From positions 1 through 64,000 of the forward strand of contig QKWP01001677.1 of NCBI GenBank assembly GCA_003550325.1: a stretch of DNA of 64,000 nt, given 5' to 3'. This document shows positions 33,502 to 45,243 of the stretch, piece by piece. Position 1 is the stretch's first letter, and every line of letters starts with the position of its first letter. The position numbers and the translations under genes were made by a program. Source of the stretch: Gigaspora rosea (lineage: Eukaryota > Glomeromycota > Glomeromycetes > Diversisporales > Gigasporaceae). The notes beneath the pieces were generated by a model that was given only the letters and a program-made list of their open reading frames with translations, made no database searches and was not told the origin of the DNA.

Positions 33502-35073
33502 TATGCACCACATCACCCTGGAGCACTCCGTTAATATCCCTATAAGAAATGCTTTGTCTTTGTATAATCAGTTTGTATAACTTCATGTCAGTTTATTTTT
33601 TATATACATTTATAGTATAGAATTTTATATTTATATAATAGTTACTCTAGTGTATAAACCACTTTACAGTTGATATAATAGTGGCTTCAGAGTATAAACT
33701 ATTTTATATTAATAGTATTGCTCTAAGTGGTTTACTTTTTTTAAATATATTTTAATAAGCCAGAGTAGAGTGATACCTAAATCATGCTAGTATAGAGTAG
33801 CTTATATTTCTAAGTTACTCTAGAGTATTATACACCATTAATATCTTTACACCCTGTAGTTGTTTTATTGCCTTCACTTCATTTCCTTTTCTAAATATTT
33901 AATACAACTATAACTAATCTACTTTAACTTATTCTAACTCTAGCCCTAATCTAATGATTTATAATAAGTATATACTTTAAACCGATGGTATCAATAACTA
34001 TAAAAGTAATTTACTATACTAATTACAGTAATACCAACAATAAAGGTAAAAAAAAATATACTTAACAAAAGCAGAAGAATGCTTAAAAATTTTAGAAAAA
34101 AAAACTGTTAATAAAAGTTCACAAGCCAGAATAACAAAACAATAAATAATAATATGATCTAAAATTCAAGAAAATACAAAACTGTTTTACCAAACTATGA
34201 CCAACAAATCTAAAAATGGCCAAGCCTAACTACTAGCTAAAATAACCCTACTTACTTATACTATCTAACAAATATATATCATAATAACTATTACTAACAA
34301 TGCAAAACATATAAATGATATACTATAAGCATAACACATGGGCAAAATTATACTAAAAGCGAAGCCATACTAATGCTAGAGCAATAATACCAAAAGTACA
34401 ATATAATTAGCAAAATTATAACATGAAGCAAGTAGTAAAATAATATAAAGCAAGCAGTAAAGTGATATAAAACAAGTGGCAAAATAAGTAGCACATTAAG
34501 CAAATAGTAAAGCAAGCAGAATTAAGCAAGCAACAAGGCAGTAGTAAAAGCAAATAGTAAAGCAAATGACAGAAATTATTGAAATAATATCTCTACAACA
34601 ATAATACTGACAATAACACCAAAATAACAACTACAAAAATTTAATAGACAATACAAATAATAATACTCTATCTGGAAAAAAAGTTATTATAACTAAAAAA
34701 AAAATAAAATAACAATGATTATTAATAATCAATTACTATTTTATACTTTGTGATTAGGGCTGCACCATAGTTCAAGGTGCACCAAAATATAAATTTCTAA
34801 AAAAAATTTTTAACTTTTCTAAAAAATTGACCTGGCCGGATAACAAGAAACAACTTTATTTGTTTGTATAGCCTTATATATAAAGTTGATTTTTTAACAC
34901 AATATTTATTGCACAACTTCATTATTATAAACAAACTGTTTAAACCTATATTATACAAATTGGTCTTTTATTTACTATATAAAAATCTAATATACCACAT
35001 AGATTATATGAAAAATGATCTAAATACACCTTCTACTTAATGATTTTGATGCTATTTGAACAGGGTAATATTA
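33502..35073. repeat. AT-rich stretch with a decayed minisatellite (about 34300-34620)
   Basis: From about 33640 to 33840, motifs like TACTCTAGAGTAT recur. About 34370-34620 has tandem AGCAAGTAGTAAA-like units. A lone hAT-like end TAGGGCTGCACCATAG is at 34756 with no partner found. No gene. Confidence 0.45.
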
Positions 35074-36323
35074 GGGGAGCGCCATTTATCATCTGATTTT
35101 TAGGGTAGAGGGGGAGGGTCAGAAAATTATCAGGTCCTAATAGCAGATAACTTTTGATTGGCTAAAATTATTGAAATTTTTGAAATTTTTTAAAATTTAA
35201 CATTAAATAACTTTTGAACCAGTGATCTGTTTTGGATGATTTTACTACCAAAATGTTCGTCTCAATGAGACGATTCCAACGAGCCTAAAATCACCAAAAT
35301 CCAATCACAGGATCCCAAGATCGTTATAGATTTGTCTACTTTAATTATATTATTTTCGTATATCATATACAGTATTAAAAATTATTATTAAAGATCTTAT
35401 AAACTTTAATATTATTTTCGTATATCATATACAGTATTAAAAATTATTATTAAAGATCTTATAAACTTTAATNAAAATTATTAAAATTTTTAAAATTTTT
35501 TAAAATTTAACATTAAATAACTTTTGAACCAGTGATCCATTTTGGATGATTTTACTACCAAAATGTTCGTCTCAATGAGACGATTCCAACGAGTCTAAAA
35601 TCATCAAAATCCAATCACAGGATCCCAAGATCATTATAGATTTGTCTGCTTTAATTATTTTATTTTCGTATATCAAAAATTATTATTAAAAATCTTATAA
35701 ACTTTAATATTAAATAACTCTTGAACCGTTTTGGATGATTTAACTACCAAAATGCTCGTCTCAATGAGACGATTCTAATGAACCTAAAATCGTTAAATTC
35801 TGATCACGGGATCCAGAGATCGTTATAGATTTGTGTTATTTTAATATAATTTATTAAAAATAATACAAATCTATAACGATTTCTGGATCCCGTGATCAGA
35901 ATTTAACGATTTTAGGTTCATTAGAATCGTCTCATTGAGATGAGCATTTTGGTAGTTAAATCACCCAAAACGGATCACTGGTTCAAGAGTTATTTAATAT
36001 TAAAGTTATAAGATCTTTAATAATAATTTTTAATATATATGAAAATAATATAATTCAAGCAGACAAATTTATAACGATCTTGGGATTCTGTGATTGGATT
36101 TTGATGATTTTGGGCTCTTTGGAATCGTCTCATTGAGACGAACATTTTGGTAGTAAAATCATCCAAAACGGATCACTGGTTCAAAAGTTATTTAATGCTA
36201 AATTTTACAAATTTTTCTAAATTTTAAAATTTTAGCCAATCAAATCGCGGTATTTGATGATCAGGTGGGGGGAGGGGGGTAGCCTCTTAGTAGCAAAAAA
36301 TCAGATGATAAATGGCGCTCCCC
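35074..36323. mobile_element. PIF/Harbinger-like element, 1250 bp, TSD TTA
   Basis: The ends GGGGAGCGCCATTTATCATC and GATGATAAATGGCGCTCCCC are perfect complements flanked by TTA (35071-35073 and 36324-36326). The interior is five alternating modules with CTACCAAAATG, TCGTCTCAATGAGACGA and ATCCAATCACAGGATCC. An N at 35473 sits beside an exact 62-bp tandem duplication. Confidence 0.85.
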
Positions 36324-37491
36324 TTAGTCATTGAATTATAATTAGATATTATGAGCTAGTGCAAAAATTAAATAGCTCTGATTAAAATATTTTTTGTACA
36401 AATTAATTTTTAATTTTTTTAATTTAATATACTTATTAGATTAGGGTATAGACATTTATCAAGTGATTTCTACCTCTTAAGAGAGTACCCCCTCTTTCCC
36501 ACCTGATACTAAACTAGCCAATCAAATTTAAGCAAATAATATATAAAGACCGGATCCAGTTTGGTTCAGATTTGGTCTAAAGTTTGCAGACTAGTCCATA
36601 GGTAATATGTTTTTATGTATTTTTTGGGCTGAACAAGTTTACTTAGTATAAAGTTAAAATTAATTAGTAAAATTTTGTGAATTATAAGATTTTATAAAAT
36701 TTTATTAATAAAATTTTATAAAATCTTATAATTCACAAATTGTTATTAACTAATTCTAACTTTATGCACTAAATAAACATGTTTAGCATTTAAAAATATA
36801 TCAAATCGGCATAATTGTTTTTATTTTACTTGCAATTTAGATATTAGATGCATAATTTTTAATTTTTGATCAAAAAAATCAAATTTAAGCATCTTTTCTC
36901 CAAATTTCAAGTAAAATAAAAAAATTCCGCCAATTTATGTATTTTTAGTTTCTGAACAAGTTTACTTAGTACATGAAATTAGAATTAATTAGTAAAATTT
37001 TGTGAATCATAAGATTTTATAGAATTTTATTAATAAAATTTTATAAAATCTTATAATTCACAAATTTTTATTAATTAATTCTAACTTTATGCACCAAATA
37101 AACATGTTAGCATTTAAAAATACATCAAATCGGCATAATTGTTTTTATTTTACTTGCAATTTTGATATTAGATGCATAATTTTTGATTTTTGATCAAAAA
37201 AGTCAAATTTAAGCATCTTTTCTCCAAATTTCAAGTAAAATAAAAAAATCCTGCCAATTTATGTATTTTTAGTTTCTAAACAAGTTTACTTAATGCATGA
37301 AATTAGAATTAGTAAAATTTTGTGAATCATAAGATTTTATAAAATTTTATTAATAAAATTCTATAAAATCTTATAATTCACAAATTTTTATTAATTAATT
37401 CTAACTTTATGCACTAAGTAAACATGTTTAGCATTTAAAAATATATCAAATCGGCATAATTATTTTTATTTTACTTGAAATTTAGAGAATA

Positions 37492-37810
37492 CTATATTTG
37501 TCCGAAAATAAGCTACCCTTTTTGGCCAAAAAGCTATACAAAAAATCATGGAGGTAGCTTATTTTCAGATTGCTAAATTTTTGAAAAATTGAAAAATGTA
37601 CTATGATAATAAAAAGTTGTTCAAATGTTATAAAATTTTTACTGTAAATGTATTTCATTACGCTGAACAAGTTTACTTATTTGATCTTTTGAAGTTTACA
37701 TAGTAAAAAAAAGGATTATATGTAGCGACTATTAACGATTTTTTTAAAAATTTTTCTGAAAATCTGGGGGTAGCTTCTTTTGGAGATAGCTTATTTTCAG
37801 AAACCTACGG
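37492..37810 (+). mobile_element. Tc1/mariner-type MITE, 319 bp, left-arm copy
   Basis: Runs from CTATATTTGTCCGAAAATAA to TTATTTTCAGAAACCTACGG between TA dinucleotides; same family as 9917-10210. The antisense 62-codon frame is a by-product. Confidence 0.8.
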
Positions 37811-38187
37811 TAGATACATAATTTGTGATTTCTGATCAAAAAAGTCAAAATTAAGTATCTTTTCTCCAAATTTCAAGTAAAATAAAAACAACTCTGCTGA
37901 TTTAATGTATTTTTAGGTGCTGAACAAGTTTACTTAATGCAATAAGTTAGAAAAATTAGTAAAATTTGGTGAATAATAAGATTTTATAGAATTTTATTAA
38001 TAAAATTTAATAAAATCTTATGATCTATAATATTTTACTAATTAATTCTAACTTAAAGGATTAAGTAAACATGTTCAGCATCTAAAAATACATTAAATTG
38101 GCAGAGTTGTTTTTATTTTACTTGAAATTTGGAGAAAAGATACTTGATTTTGACTTTTTTGATCAGAAATCACAAATTATGTATCTA

Positions 38188-38506
38188 CCGTAGGTTTCTG
38201 AAAATAAGCTATCTCCAAAAGAAGCTACCCCCAGATTTTCAGAAAAATTTTTAAAAAAATCGTTAATAGTCGCTACATATAATCCTTTTTTTTACTATGT
38301 AAACTTCAAAAGATCAAATAAGTAAACTTGTTCAGCGTAATGAAATACATTTACAGTAAAAATTTTATAACATTTGAACAACTTTTTATTATCATAGTAC
38401 ATTTTTCAATTTTTCAAAAATTTAGCAATCTGAAAATAAGCTACCTCCATGATTTTTTGTATAGCTTTTTGGCCAAAAAGGGTAGCTTATTTTCGGACAA
38501 ATATAG
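38188..38506 (-). mobile_element. Tc1/mariner-type MITE, 319 bp, right-arm mirror copy
   Basis: Inverse complement of 37492-37810, of equal length; the 62-residue translation across it is identical to that of the left copy. Confidence 0.8.
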
Positions 38507-39115
38507 TATTCTCTAAATTTCAAGTAAAATAAAAATAATTATGCCGATTTGATATATTTTTAAATGCTAAACATGTTTACTTAGTGCATAAAGTTAGAAT
38601 TAATTAATAAAAATTTGTGAATTATAAAATTTTATAGAATTTTATTAATAAAATTCTATAAAATCTTACAATTCACAAAATTTTACTAATAAATTCTAAC
38701 TTCATACACTAAATAAACTTTTTTAGCACCAAAAAATACATAAAATTTATTTAAACTTAGGCCAATCTACAGACTTCAGACCAGGCCCAGACCAAACCAT
38801 GATTAAATATAAGTCTTATTAAGCAATTTTTCAAGAATACTAATTCAAATTGGCTAAAATTTTAATATTTTGTAGCCAAATATGATTTATATCTTCAGAA
38901 ATTTTTTATCTAATTTGGATTAGCAATTGTAAAGAATTATTGCCAAAGATTAATATAAAATAAAATTTTTATATTTTTAATTATTATTATTAAAAATTTT
39001 ATATAGTTATTTTGGGCAATTTTGATTGGCCAATAATACTATATTATATAGCATCTAATAATCCCTCTAACCCTCTCCCTCCTAAAAAATTAGGTAATAA
39101 ATATCTATACCCTTA

Positions 39116-39794
39116 CCAGATTAATAAAAATAAAATTATTTTGATTATTTTATTGATAAAATAAAAAAATTTATTAATAGTAGCTTTTTTTAAAAATATT
39201 TACTACTGTATATAATTTACTATAGTAATAGTCGATCAAGATGGCACGCAAATCAGATGAATAAAGTTTTACTATGAAATTTGAGTGATTGATACTCATA
39301 TAAGAAATTTGATTTTTATAGTAAATTGCAATGGTTAGCCATTTTCAATTATTGTTTTTAGGGTTTTCTAAAAGAAAACTATACTTATTTGATATAGTGA
39401 GTGTTCAAAAAGTTAAATATTATGCAATAAGTAAGCTTAAAACAAGATAAAAAATAATATTAAAAGAATTTTGCTAGCCTTTTATTTCATATTCTATAAC
39501 ACTTGCAGCAAATAGATTTTAACATTTTGCTGATTTACAAAGGTATTTTTATGTAATATAATTACTTAACAACTTTACTCTAATTTTAAAAGCTTTTTAA
39601 CAAAAAAAAACAAAGTTCTAAAATGTTTTTATTGCTAATAACAAACTATATATTGAATCAAAAGATTTAAGCAGAAAAAAATTATTATAACCACTTATAC
39701 TATGTGAACTTATAATTAGGCTTAGTAAAAAATAGCTTAGTTATATATGAATAGTTACGTTTAGTTATATATGAATAGTTAACAAATATATATA
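39116..39794. other. AT-rich spacer
   Basis: No gene, element ends or clear repeats recognised. Confidence 0.4.
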
Positions 39795-40689
39795 GGAGTG
39801 AGTCAGTAGAAAAGAACAAATTTTTTCTAAATAAAAGTTTTCTTGACTTTAAGCTTAAATATCTTAACAACTATTTTAATAAATTTAATAAATTTTTTTT
39901 ATTTTAATTATATATAACTTCAAAATTAAAATAAAAAAACTTTTAGCAAATTTGATTAATTGCCATTCGGATAAGATCAGCAATATTTTTATATTTAGAA
40001 TTAGAGCAAAACAAATATATAAACAACATAGTACAAAATCTGAAACAGGCCTGTATATATAAAATTTTTATATGATTTAATGACGTTTTTACTCATATCT
40101 TCTTATCTACATGTCCAATTTTAATGAAATTTTACCAGTAGATGCACAAGAACCTGCTTTACAACTTTATTTATATCAAAAAATAATATTTACTTAGTAC
40201 AAAAAAAAACTTTTAATTAGGGTTATAATCAGATTTACTAATATTGGTAGTCTTATCACTTTTGATATACCAACGTGATACACTTTATTTAAAATAGCAT
40301 ATCCTCATATTTTTATAAATAACCCCCTTACAAATTATTGATAATAATCCTTGGGTTATAAGCTTTTAAATACAAAAAACAGTAAATCAATATGACTTCT
40401 CATTGTTAAGAACCAGCTATTCAAAGTTGTTCAATTGATAATTAAAAAATCAATAATTTGTGTATTATTTTTATTCCCATCATGCAAAGTCGATCAAAAA
40501 ACCTCATCATGCGGTGCTATTATGCAAGCGTATAGCCCAGTATTGTTGTTAAACTTGTGGCTAATAATCTTTCATTGTTTATACAAAATGGCATACAACT
40601 GTACATACAGAAATATAGCGATCAATTACCTTAATTAGCTAAAGTAATATCGATGGGCCATAATTTTGTCAAAGATATCGGCAATAATT

Positions 40690-41322
40690 TTAATAAATAT
40701 TAAATTTTTTGTTAAAATTAAGCATTTTTAGTAACATAGTAACAAAAGCTGTCACAAAAACGGGTTGAATATAAAATTTCTTACCTGATATATTTCGGCA
40801 AACTTTGACAACTTGAAAATATACTGCTATCACATGACTAAAAAAAATGTAAAATCGAAAAAAAAAGTTTTCATTAATATATAAACTCAAACAACATTTA
40901 TAACAAAAGCATTCTCCTAGATTTTGTAGTTCTAAAGGTGGTAAGATGATTGAATTTGGCCCGGTGTATTGTTCACAATTGATTTTCAAAGATTGCTAAT
41001 TTTTGTTTTGATCTTTATTATACGATCTAAACGATTTTTAAAACTCAAAAATTGATTAGTAAACAATCCCTAAAGTTTGATAAGCCATTGTGAACGACCC
41101 ACTGAGCCAAATTTAAATATCTTATTATTTTTAGAATGGCTAAAACTAGGAGAGCAGCTATATTCAAATTTTATAAAGGTTTGCATAGAAGAAAAATCTA
41201 TTTTTTTTGTTATGCTTAAATTCTATTGGTCACGTGTTTATATTTATCTCTATTTGTTTTTCAACAAAAACCACGACAAAAACCATGAATTGCAAACTGG
41301 TAATGCTAACATTTACAACTAA
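40690..41322. repeat. Diverged inverted duplication, arms about 250 bp
   Basis: The minus-strand translation of 40690-40989 and the plus-strand translation of 41077-41322 share residues along their length (INCEQYTGPN vs ISHCERPTEPN). The DNA also aligns as an inverted repeat (CAATTGTGAACAATACACCG vs CCATTGTGAACGACCCACTG), roughly two-thirds identical by eye. The centre is near 41030. Function unknown; not treated as coding. Confidence 0.65.
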
Positions 41323-41493
41323 CTAAGGTATAGTATTTTTGCAGACGATTTCTTCAGACAATTATACGACAAAATAGTATAATCATGAAAGAATCAATGC
41401 AAGCTGCAAAAATCGCATATTATATATGCGCATGATTGACTATTATTCTTATTACGTTTAAAAAAATTTATTCTTGTAGGTAATTATTTTACT

Positions 41494-42918
41494 ATGGCAC
41501 AAATCGAGCGTACACCAGGTGCTCTAACTGCTAATGAAAAGATGATAGTATTATCCGTACATCGTTATTTTCAAAAGAATATGCCTAAATGACAGTCAAG
41601 TGAAGCTACAAGGAAGTTGCCTTGGCAACAGGAGTTGGTGAATCAACTGTTGCTCGTATAGTTGCTGAATTCAATAAGACTGGAGAGGTGGCACTATCAA
41701 AACAAGATCAACGGGCTCCCAAAGATTTTCAAACAGAATATGTGGATGTAATTTGTGATCAAATTCTTGCTGGAAATAAAAGTGGTACTCCTCTTTCTCT
41801 TCGAACTCTTATCATAGAACTATCTAAGTTGGGTTTTACAGTTTCGAAAGCATAGCTCGCACTCCATTTAAAAAAACTTGGGTATCATTATGGTAAGGGA
41901 GAACGACGAAATATTCTCCATGAAGCCCCTTAAAATATTGCATATCGGGCACGATATCTTCGTTGGCAATATGAAAATATCCAAGGAAAAAATGATATAC
42001 CGACTCTTCCAGAAGATTTTCTTGACGAGTCGTATTGTCATATGCATCATAATTGTAATTTAACATAGGTTCCAAAAGATGGTATAGTTTATGAAAGGAA
42101 AAGAGTCGTTTGTTAGTTATCTTTGGAGCTATTATCGTATTCCGCAATGGAAAGTCCAACCAGCTAAAAGGTGAAATTGTTCGTGAATCTCTTCTTATTT
42201 GGGACCCTAGCGCAAAGCCACTGAGTAAAAAAGGAAGAAAAAAAATGCAGAAGAATGAGAGACAGTTCCCGATGAAGTAAAAGCTGCAGGTATCGTTCCA
42301 GATAAGGTGGATTATCATGGAAACTTTAATGCAGACGTATTTGAGAAAATTTTTAAGAAACTTTGTGAAAATCTTAGCACCGAATATGGACCATGCATTA
42401 TTCATATGGATGGGGCAAGATATCACAAACGTCGTGCTGAAGCTTCACCCACTTCTAACTGGAATAAACCTGCGATAAAAGAATAGCTAGAGTCCCACAA
42501 AGTTGAATACGATGCAAAAATAACGAAAGTAGAACTATACCACTTGGCGAAAAAGGAGAAACAATTTGTACCTTTCGCCACTGTTGATATCGCAAAGCAG
42601 TTTGGCCATAAACTGCTTTTTACACCTCCATACCATTGCGAGTTGCAACCAATTGAAATAGTATAGGGAGCTGTAAAAAATAAAGTTGCAGAGCAACCAA
42701 TGTACAAAAACATACTTTTTCTTCGAAATGACTTACTTCATTTTTTTCATGAAGAAATTAAACCTGAGTTGGTTGTTTCGTGTTGGCGAAAATGTCTAGG
42801 TAAGGCAAGAAATTACCAGGAAATGGTCGAAGTTGGAATATGTGATGAAAGCGACAAAAATGAGAATGAAAGTTTAGATTTGTATTCAGAGAACGAAGAT
42901 TCTGATAATGAAAATTAA
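41494..42918 (+). pseudogene. IS630/Tc1-type DDE transposase, dead
   Basis: An ATG at 41494 starts a region of about 474 codons ending at 42918. Visible parts: an N-terminal helix-turn-helix (ATGVGESTVARIVAEFNKTG, 41630-41690) after a frameshift; GYHYGKGERR; the first catalytic aspartate in FLDESYCHMHHN (about 42020); the second in IHMDGARYHKRR (about 42405-42440); and the third acidic residue in TPPYHCELQPIE (about 42625-42660), followed by VKNKVAEQ. The C-terminal tail is acidic. DDE order and motifs fit the IS630/Tc1/mariner group (established family knowledge). At least four stops fall where tryptophan is expected. Frameshifts lie near 41615 and 42110-42300, so no functional product is possible. 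The 196-codon frame on the other strand is its shadow. Confidence 0.85.
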
Positions 42919-44190
42919 TCGTTAATATCCTGTACAACAAAATTGGCATATATAAAAATTTTTTTTTTATTATGTAAGTCGTTATTTTGTACTTAATAAA
43001 AAATATTCCTTGAAATATTTTACACATATGTTCTTATTTTCATAAAAATTAAAAAACTTTTTACTGATACGGTTTTTGGTTTAATTTGTAAGTTAAAAAA
43101 ATTTTTCGATTTTTAAAAAATTTTAATAAATGTTTGATCACAAATATCAGAAAATCCTCATTGTCAACATGGTATTATAATTAAGAAATATGTTCTCCAT
43201 GGTCGAAAATATCTTCTTTAAAATTTTGATAAGGATACATTAAAAATTTTCGCATTAATTTTTCGATTCAATCCGGTAAACTATAATTCGAAATTTTTAA
43301 TTAAATTTTTTCAAAAATCGTTTTTAATTCGTTTACCTAAATTAAAAAATTTATGAGAAAAATTTTTATATATTGAAACCAAATTTTAAAAACTTATATT
43401 TTCTAATATGTAGAACAATTTTGTGAGGTAATTTAAATAAAGTTTATTAATATTATTTATTTTGAATTTTAAAAATTTATTAAAAAAATTCGATAATTTT
43501 TTTTTTATAAAGTTTGAATTAAAATCTATATTAATAAAACGTTGTCTAAATTTTATAAAAATTTTATAATATATGTAAAATGTCTTCATAAGTATTTTTT
43601 GTTAATAAAAAAAAATCCAATTCATATAAAAAAAAAAAGTTCATATATTGCAAAGTTTTAATTTAAATTTGATAATTACTCTTTATAAATTAGTCAATTG
43701 ATAAAATAATGTATATAGCTAACTTGTGATATATATATATTTATACCTCTATACTAAACTATTTTTTTTCCTATAAGTATTACTTTCTTTTTATGCAATT
43801 AGTTATAATATTGTTATATATTTTATTAACATGTATTATATATATATGCTGTATCAAAAGTAACAAGACTACCTATATATTGTTTATATATTTGTTTATT
43901 TCCAATTTCATATATAGTAAGGGCAGTGTTATTAATCATTTGATTATTTTTTATCAGAGGCCTACCCTTCCCTCTTCCTTAATATATATATAGTCAGGTT
44001 CTTATATATAATTACAACTTTTTTTTACCTTCTCCCTCCCCTAAAAAATCACCTAATTTTTGTCACTCCTCTAATAATAGCTATAGTGCCGATCTTATTC
44101 AGATTGGTAATTAAATAGTTGTTAAAATTATTTTAATTTAAAAATTAAAAAAGTTTTACTAAAAATGTTCCTTTTTTACTGACTCACTCC
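42919..44190. other. AT-rich stretch after the transposase, including the right arm of the long-TIR element
   Basis: No gene. The last 200 bp (about 43990-44190) form the right terminal arm. Short (AT)n runs at 43725 and 43840. Confidence 0.5.
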
Positions 44191-44290
44191 CATATTACTG
44201 TATTAATTAAACTAATAAAGGCCATAGTGTGTAAATTTTGTTTATTGAAAATAGTATTACTACATATACTGTATTTTTATTATTCAGTTT

Positions 44291-44902
44291 TTTTTTTTAA
44301 CCCTTCAGCTCGATGGCTATTGGGGCGCATTTGGCGCTCATTTATTAATATTATTGTTTGTGACATGTCGGTCTACATTTCACTATCTATTTTTAACTAG
44401 TTACACTAATCTATACCTTTCTCCAATTGTCCGTTTTTCCCGGCTTCCCTAGCAGGCCAACCATGCCCAGTGCCCCATACCTTGTAGGATCATAGGCAGC
44501 TTGAAGGAACTACATACTCCGCCGGGTCACTATATAGGTCAGCTGTTTGTTATCAACCCAGGAGCCACTTCCATTTTCAGTCGGTGTAGCGTTAGGTTCC
44601 TGGCTTCTTGCCTTGACTTTATACTTGTTTGTCTTGTTCCTTTTATAGTGGATGGTCCTTATATTTATGATGTTTCTTGTCAGATTTTTTCCTTTTTCTG
44701 GATGCTGCATGACCTTGTGGTTATGTTACACAACACATTGTCGCTGTAGTACTATATCCGGAAACGGGAGATGTTAGACGCCTCATCATAAATCTTTTAA
44801 TATTCGTGGTCCTAACACGGTTTTTGTCATCTACTAGACTTGAACCGGCGACCTTGCAAATACAACCCCGGAGCGCTAACCACTGCGCTATCCGACCTAG
44901 GG
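44291..44902 (-). mobile_element. SINE-like retroposon with tRNA-like head, 612 bp, 13-bp TSD
   Basis: TATTATTCAGTTT occurs exactly at 44278-44290 and 44903-44915. On the minus strand the body starts CCCTAGGTCGGATAGCGCAG. An A-box-like TAGCGCAGTGG and a B-box-like GGTTCAAGTCT follow at tRNA spacing, then a 500-bp unrelated body, ending in GGGTTAAAAAAAA (poly-A) next to the duplication. Box A, box B, poly(A) and a long duplication are the standard signs of a LINE-mobilised SINE. It is markedly more GC-rich than its surroundings. The acceptor and T stems do not close, so this is not a working tRNA gene. Confidence 0.85.
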
Positions 44903-45026
44903 TATTATTCAGTTTGTATATCTTTATAAAATTAATTTTGTAATTATTCTAGTTGATACATTAATACCACTAATTAGGTTTATTAAAAAAAAATGGTATT
45001 AAACTAAATTCACTAGTCATATAAAT

Positions 45027-45243
45027 AAAAAAAGAGACAAATTTGACAAAAAAAAAATAACAAACACAAAAAATTAATTATTTTATGAACTATTAATCAG
45101 AATTATATAATTTTGGTACCTTTCGATTTGTTTTATTGAGACAAATCGAATATTACCAAAATTATAAAATTTTAATTAATAGTTTATGATATAATTAATT
45201 TTTTGTGTATGTTATTTTTTTTGTCAAATTTATCCCTTTTTTT
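45027..45243. repeat. Foldback MITE, about 217 bp
   Basis: Arms of about 100 bp: AAAAAAGAGACAAATTTGAC ... TTTTGGTACCTTTCGATTTG and complement ending GTCAAATTTATCCCTTTTTT. The centre has the palindrome TTTGTTTTATTGAGACAAA, a variant of the module shared with the PIF-like elements. Confidence 0.75.

Larger units (their letters stand above)
36444..39112. mobile_element. PIF/Harbinger-like palindromic element, 2669 bp, TSD TTA
   Basis: The ends GGGTATAGACATTTATC and GATAAATATCTATACCC-like complement are flanked by TTA (36441-36443 and 39113-39115). The interior is built of about 320-bp units (CTGAACAAGTTTACTTA ... AAACATGTTTAGCA), each itself an inverted repeat, arranged around a centre near 38000. 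The left side has more units than the right. A MITE occurs at mirrored positions in both arms. No coding capacity. Confidence 0.8.
39795..44190. mobile_element. Long-TIR element enclosing an IS630/Tc1 transposase remnant, about 4.4 kb
   Basis: GGAGTGAGTCAGTAGAAAAG at the left is matched by the complement of CTTTTTTACTGACTCACTCC at the right. Homology continues inwards for about 200 bp, with matching TCTTAACAACTATT and ATAAGATC(A/G)GCA segments. Flanking TATA/CATA may include a TA duplication. The transposase lies in the same interval, but whether it belongs to this element or inserted later is open. Confidence 0.5.

Noticed and set aside
37482..38516. Two identical 62-codon proteins in opposite orientation
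   Set aside because: They are translations of mirrored MITE copies in a palindrome, AT-rich and without coding signs.
41836..42426. 196-codon open frame on the minus strand
   Set aside because: It lies antisense to the IS630/Tc1 transposase remnant, whose motifs read clearly on the plus strand.
44830..44900. A tRNA gene on the minus strand
   Set aside because: A and B boxes are present but the acceptor and T stems do not pair. The segment is the head of a retroposon with poly(A) and a 13-bp duplication.
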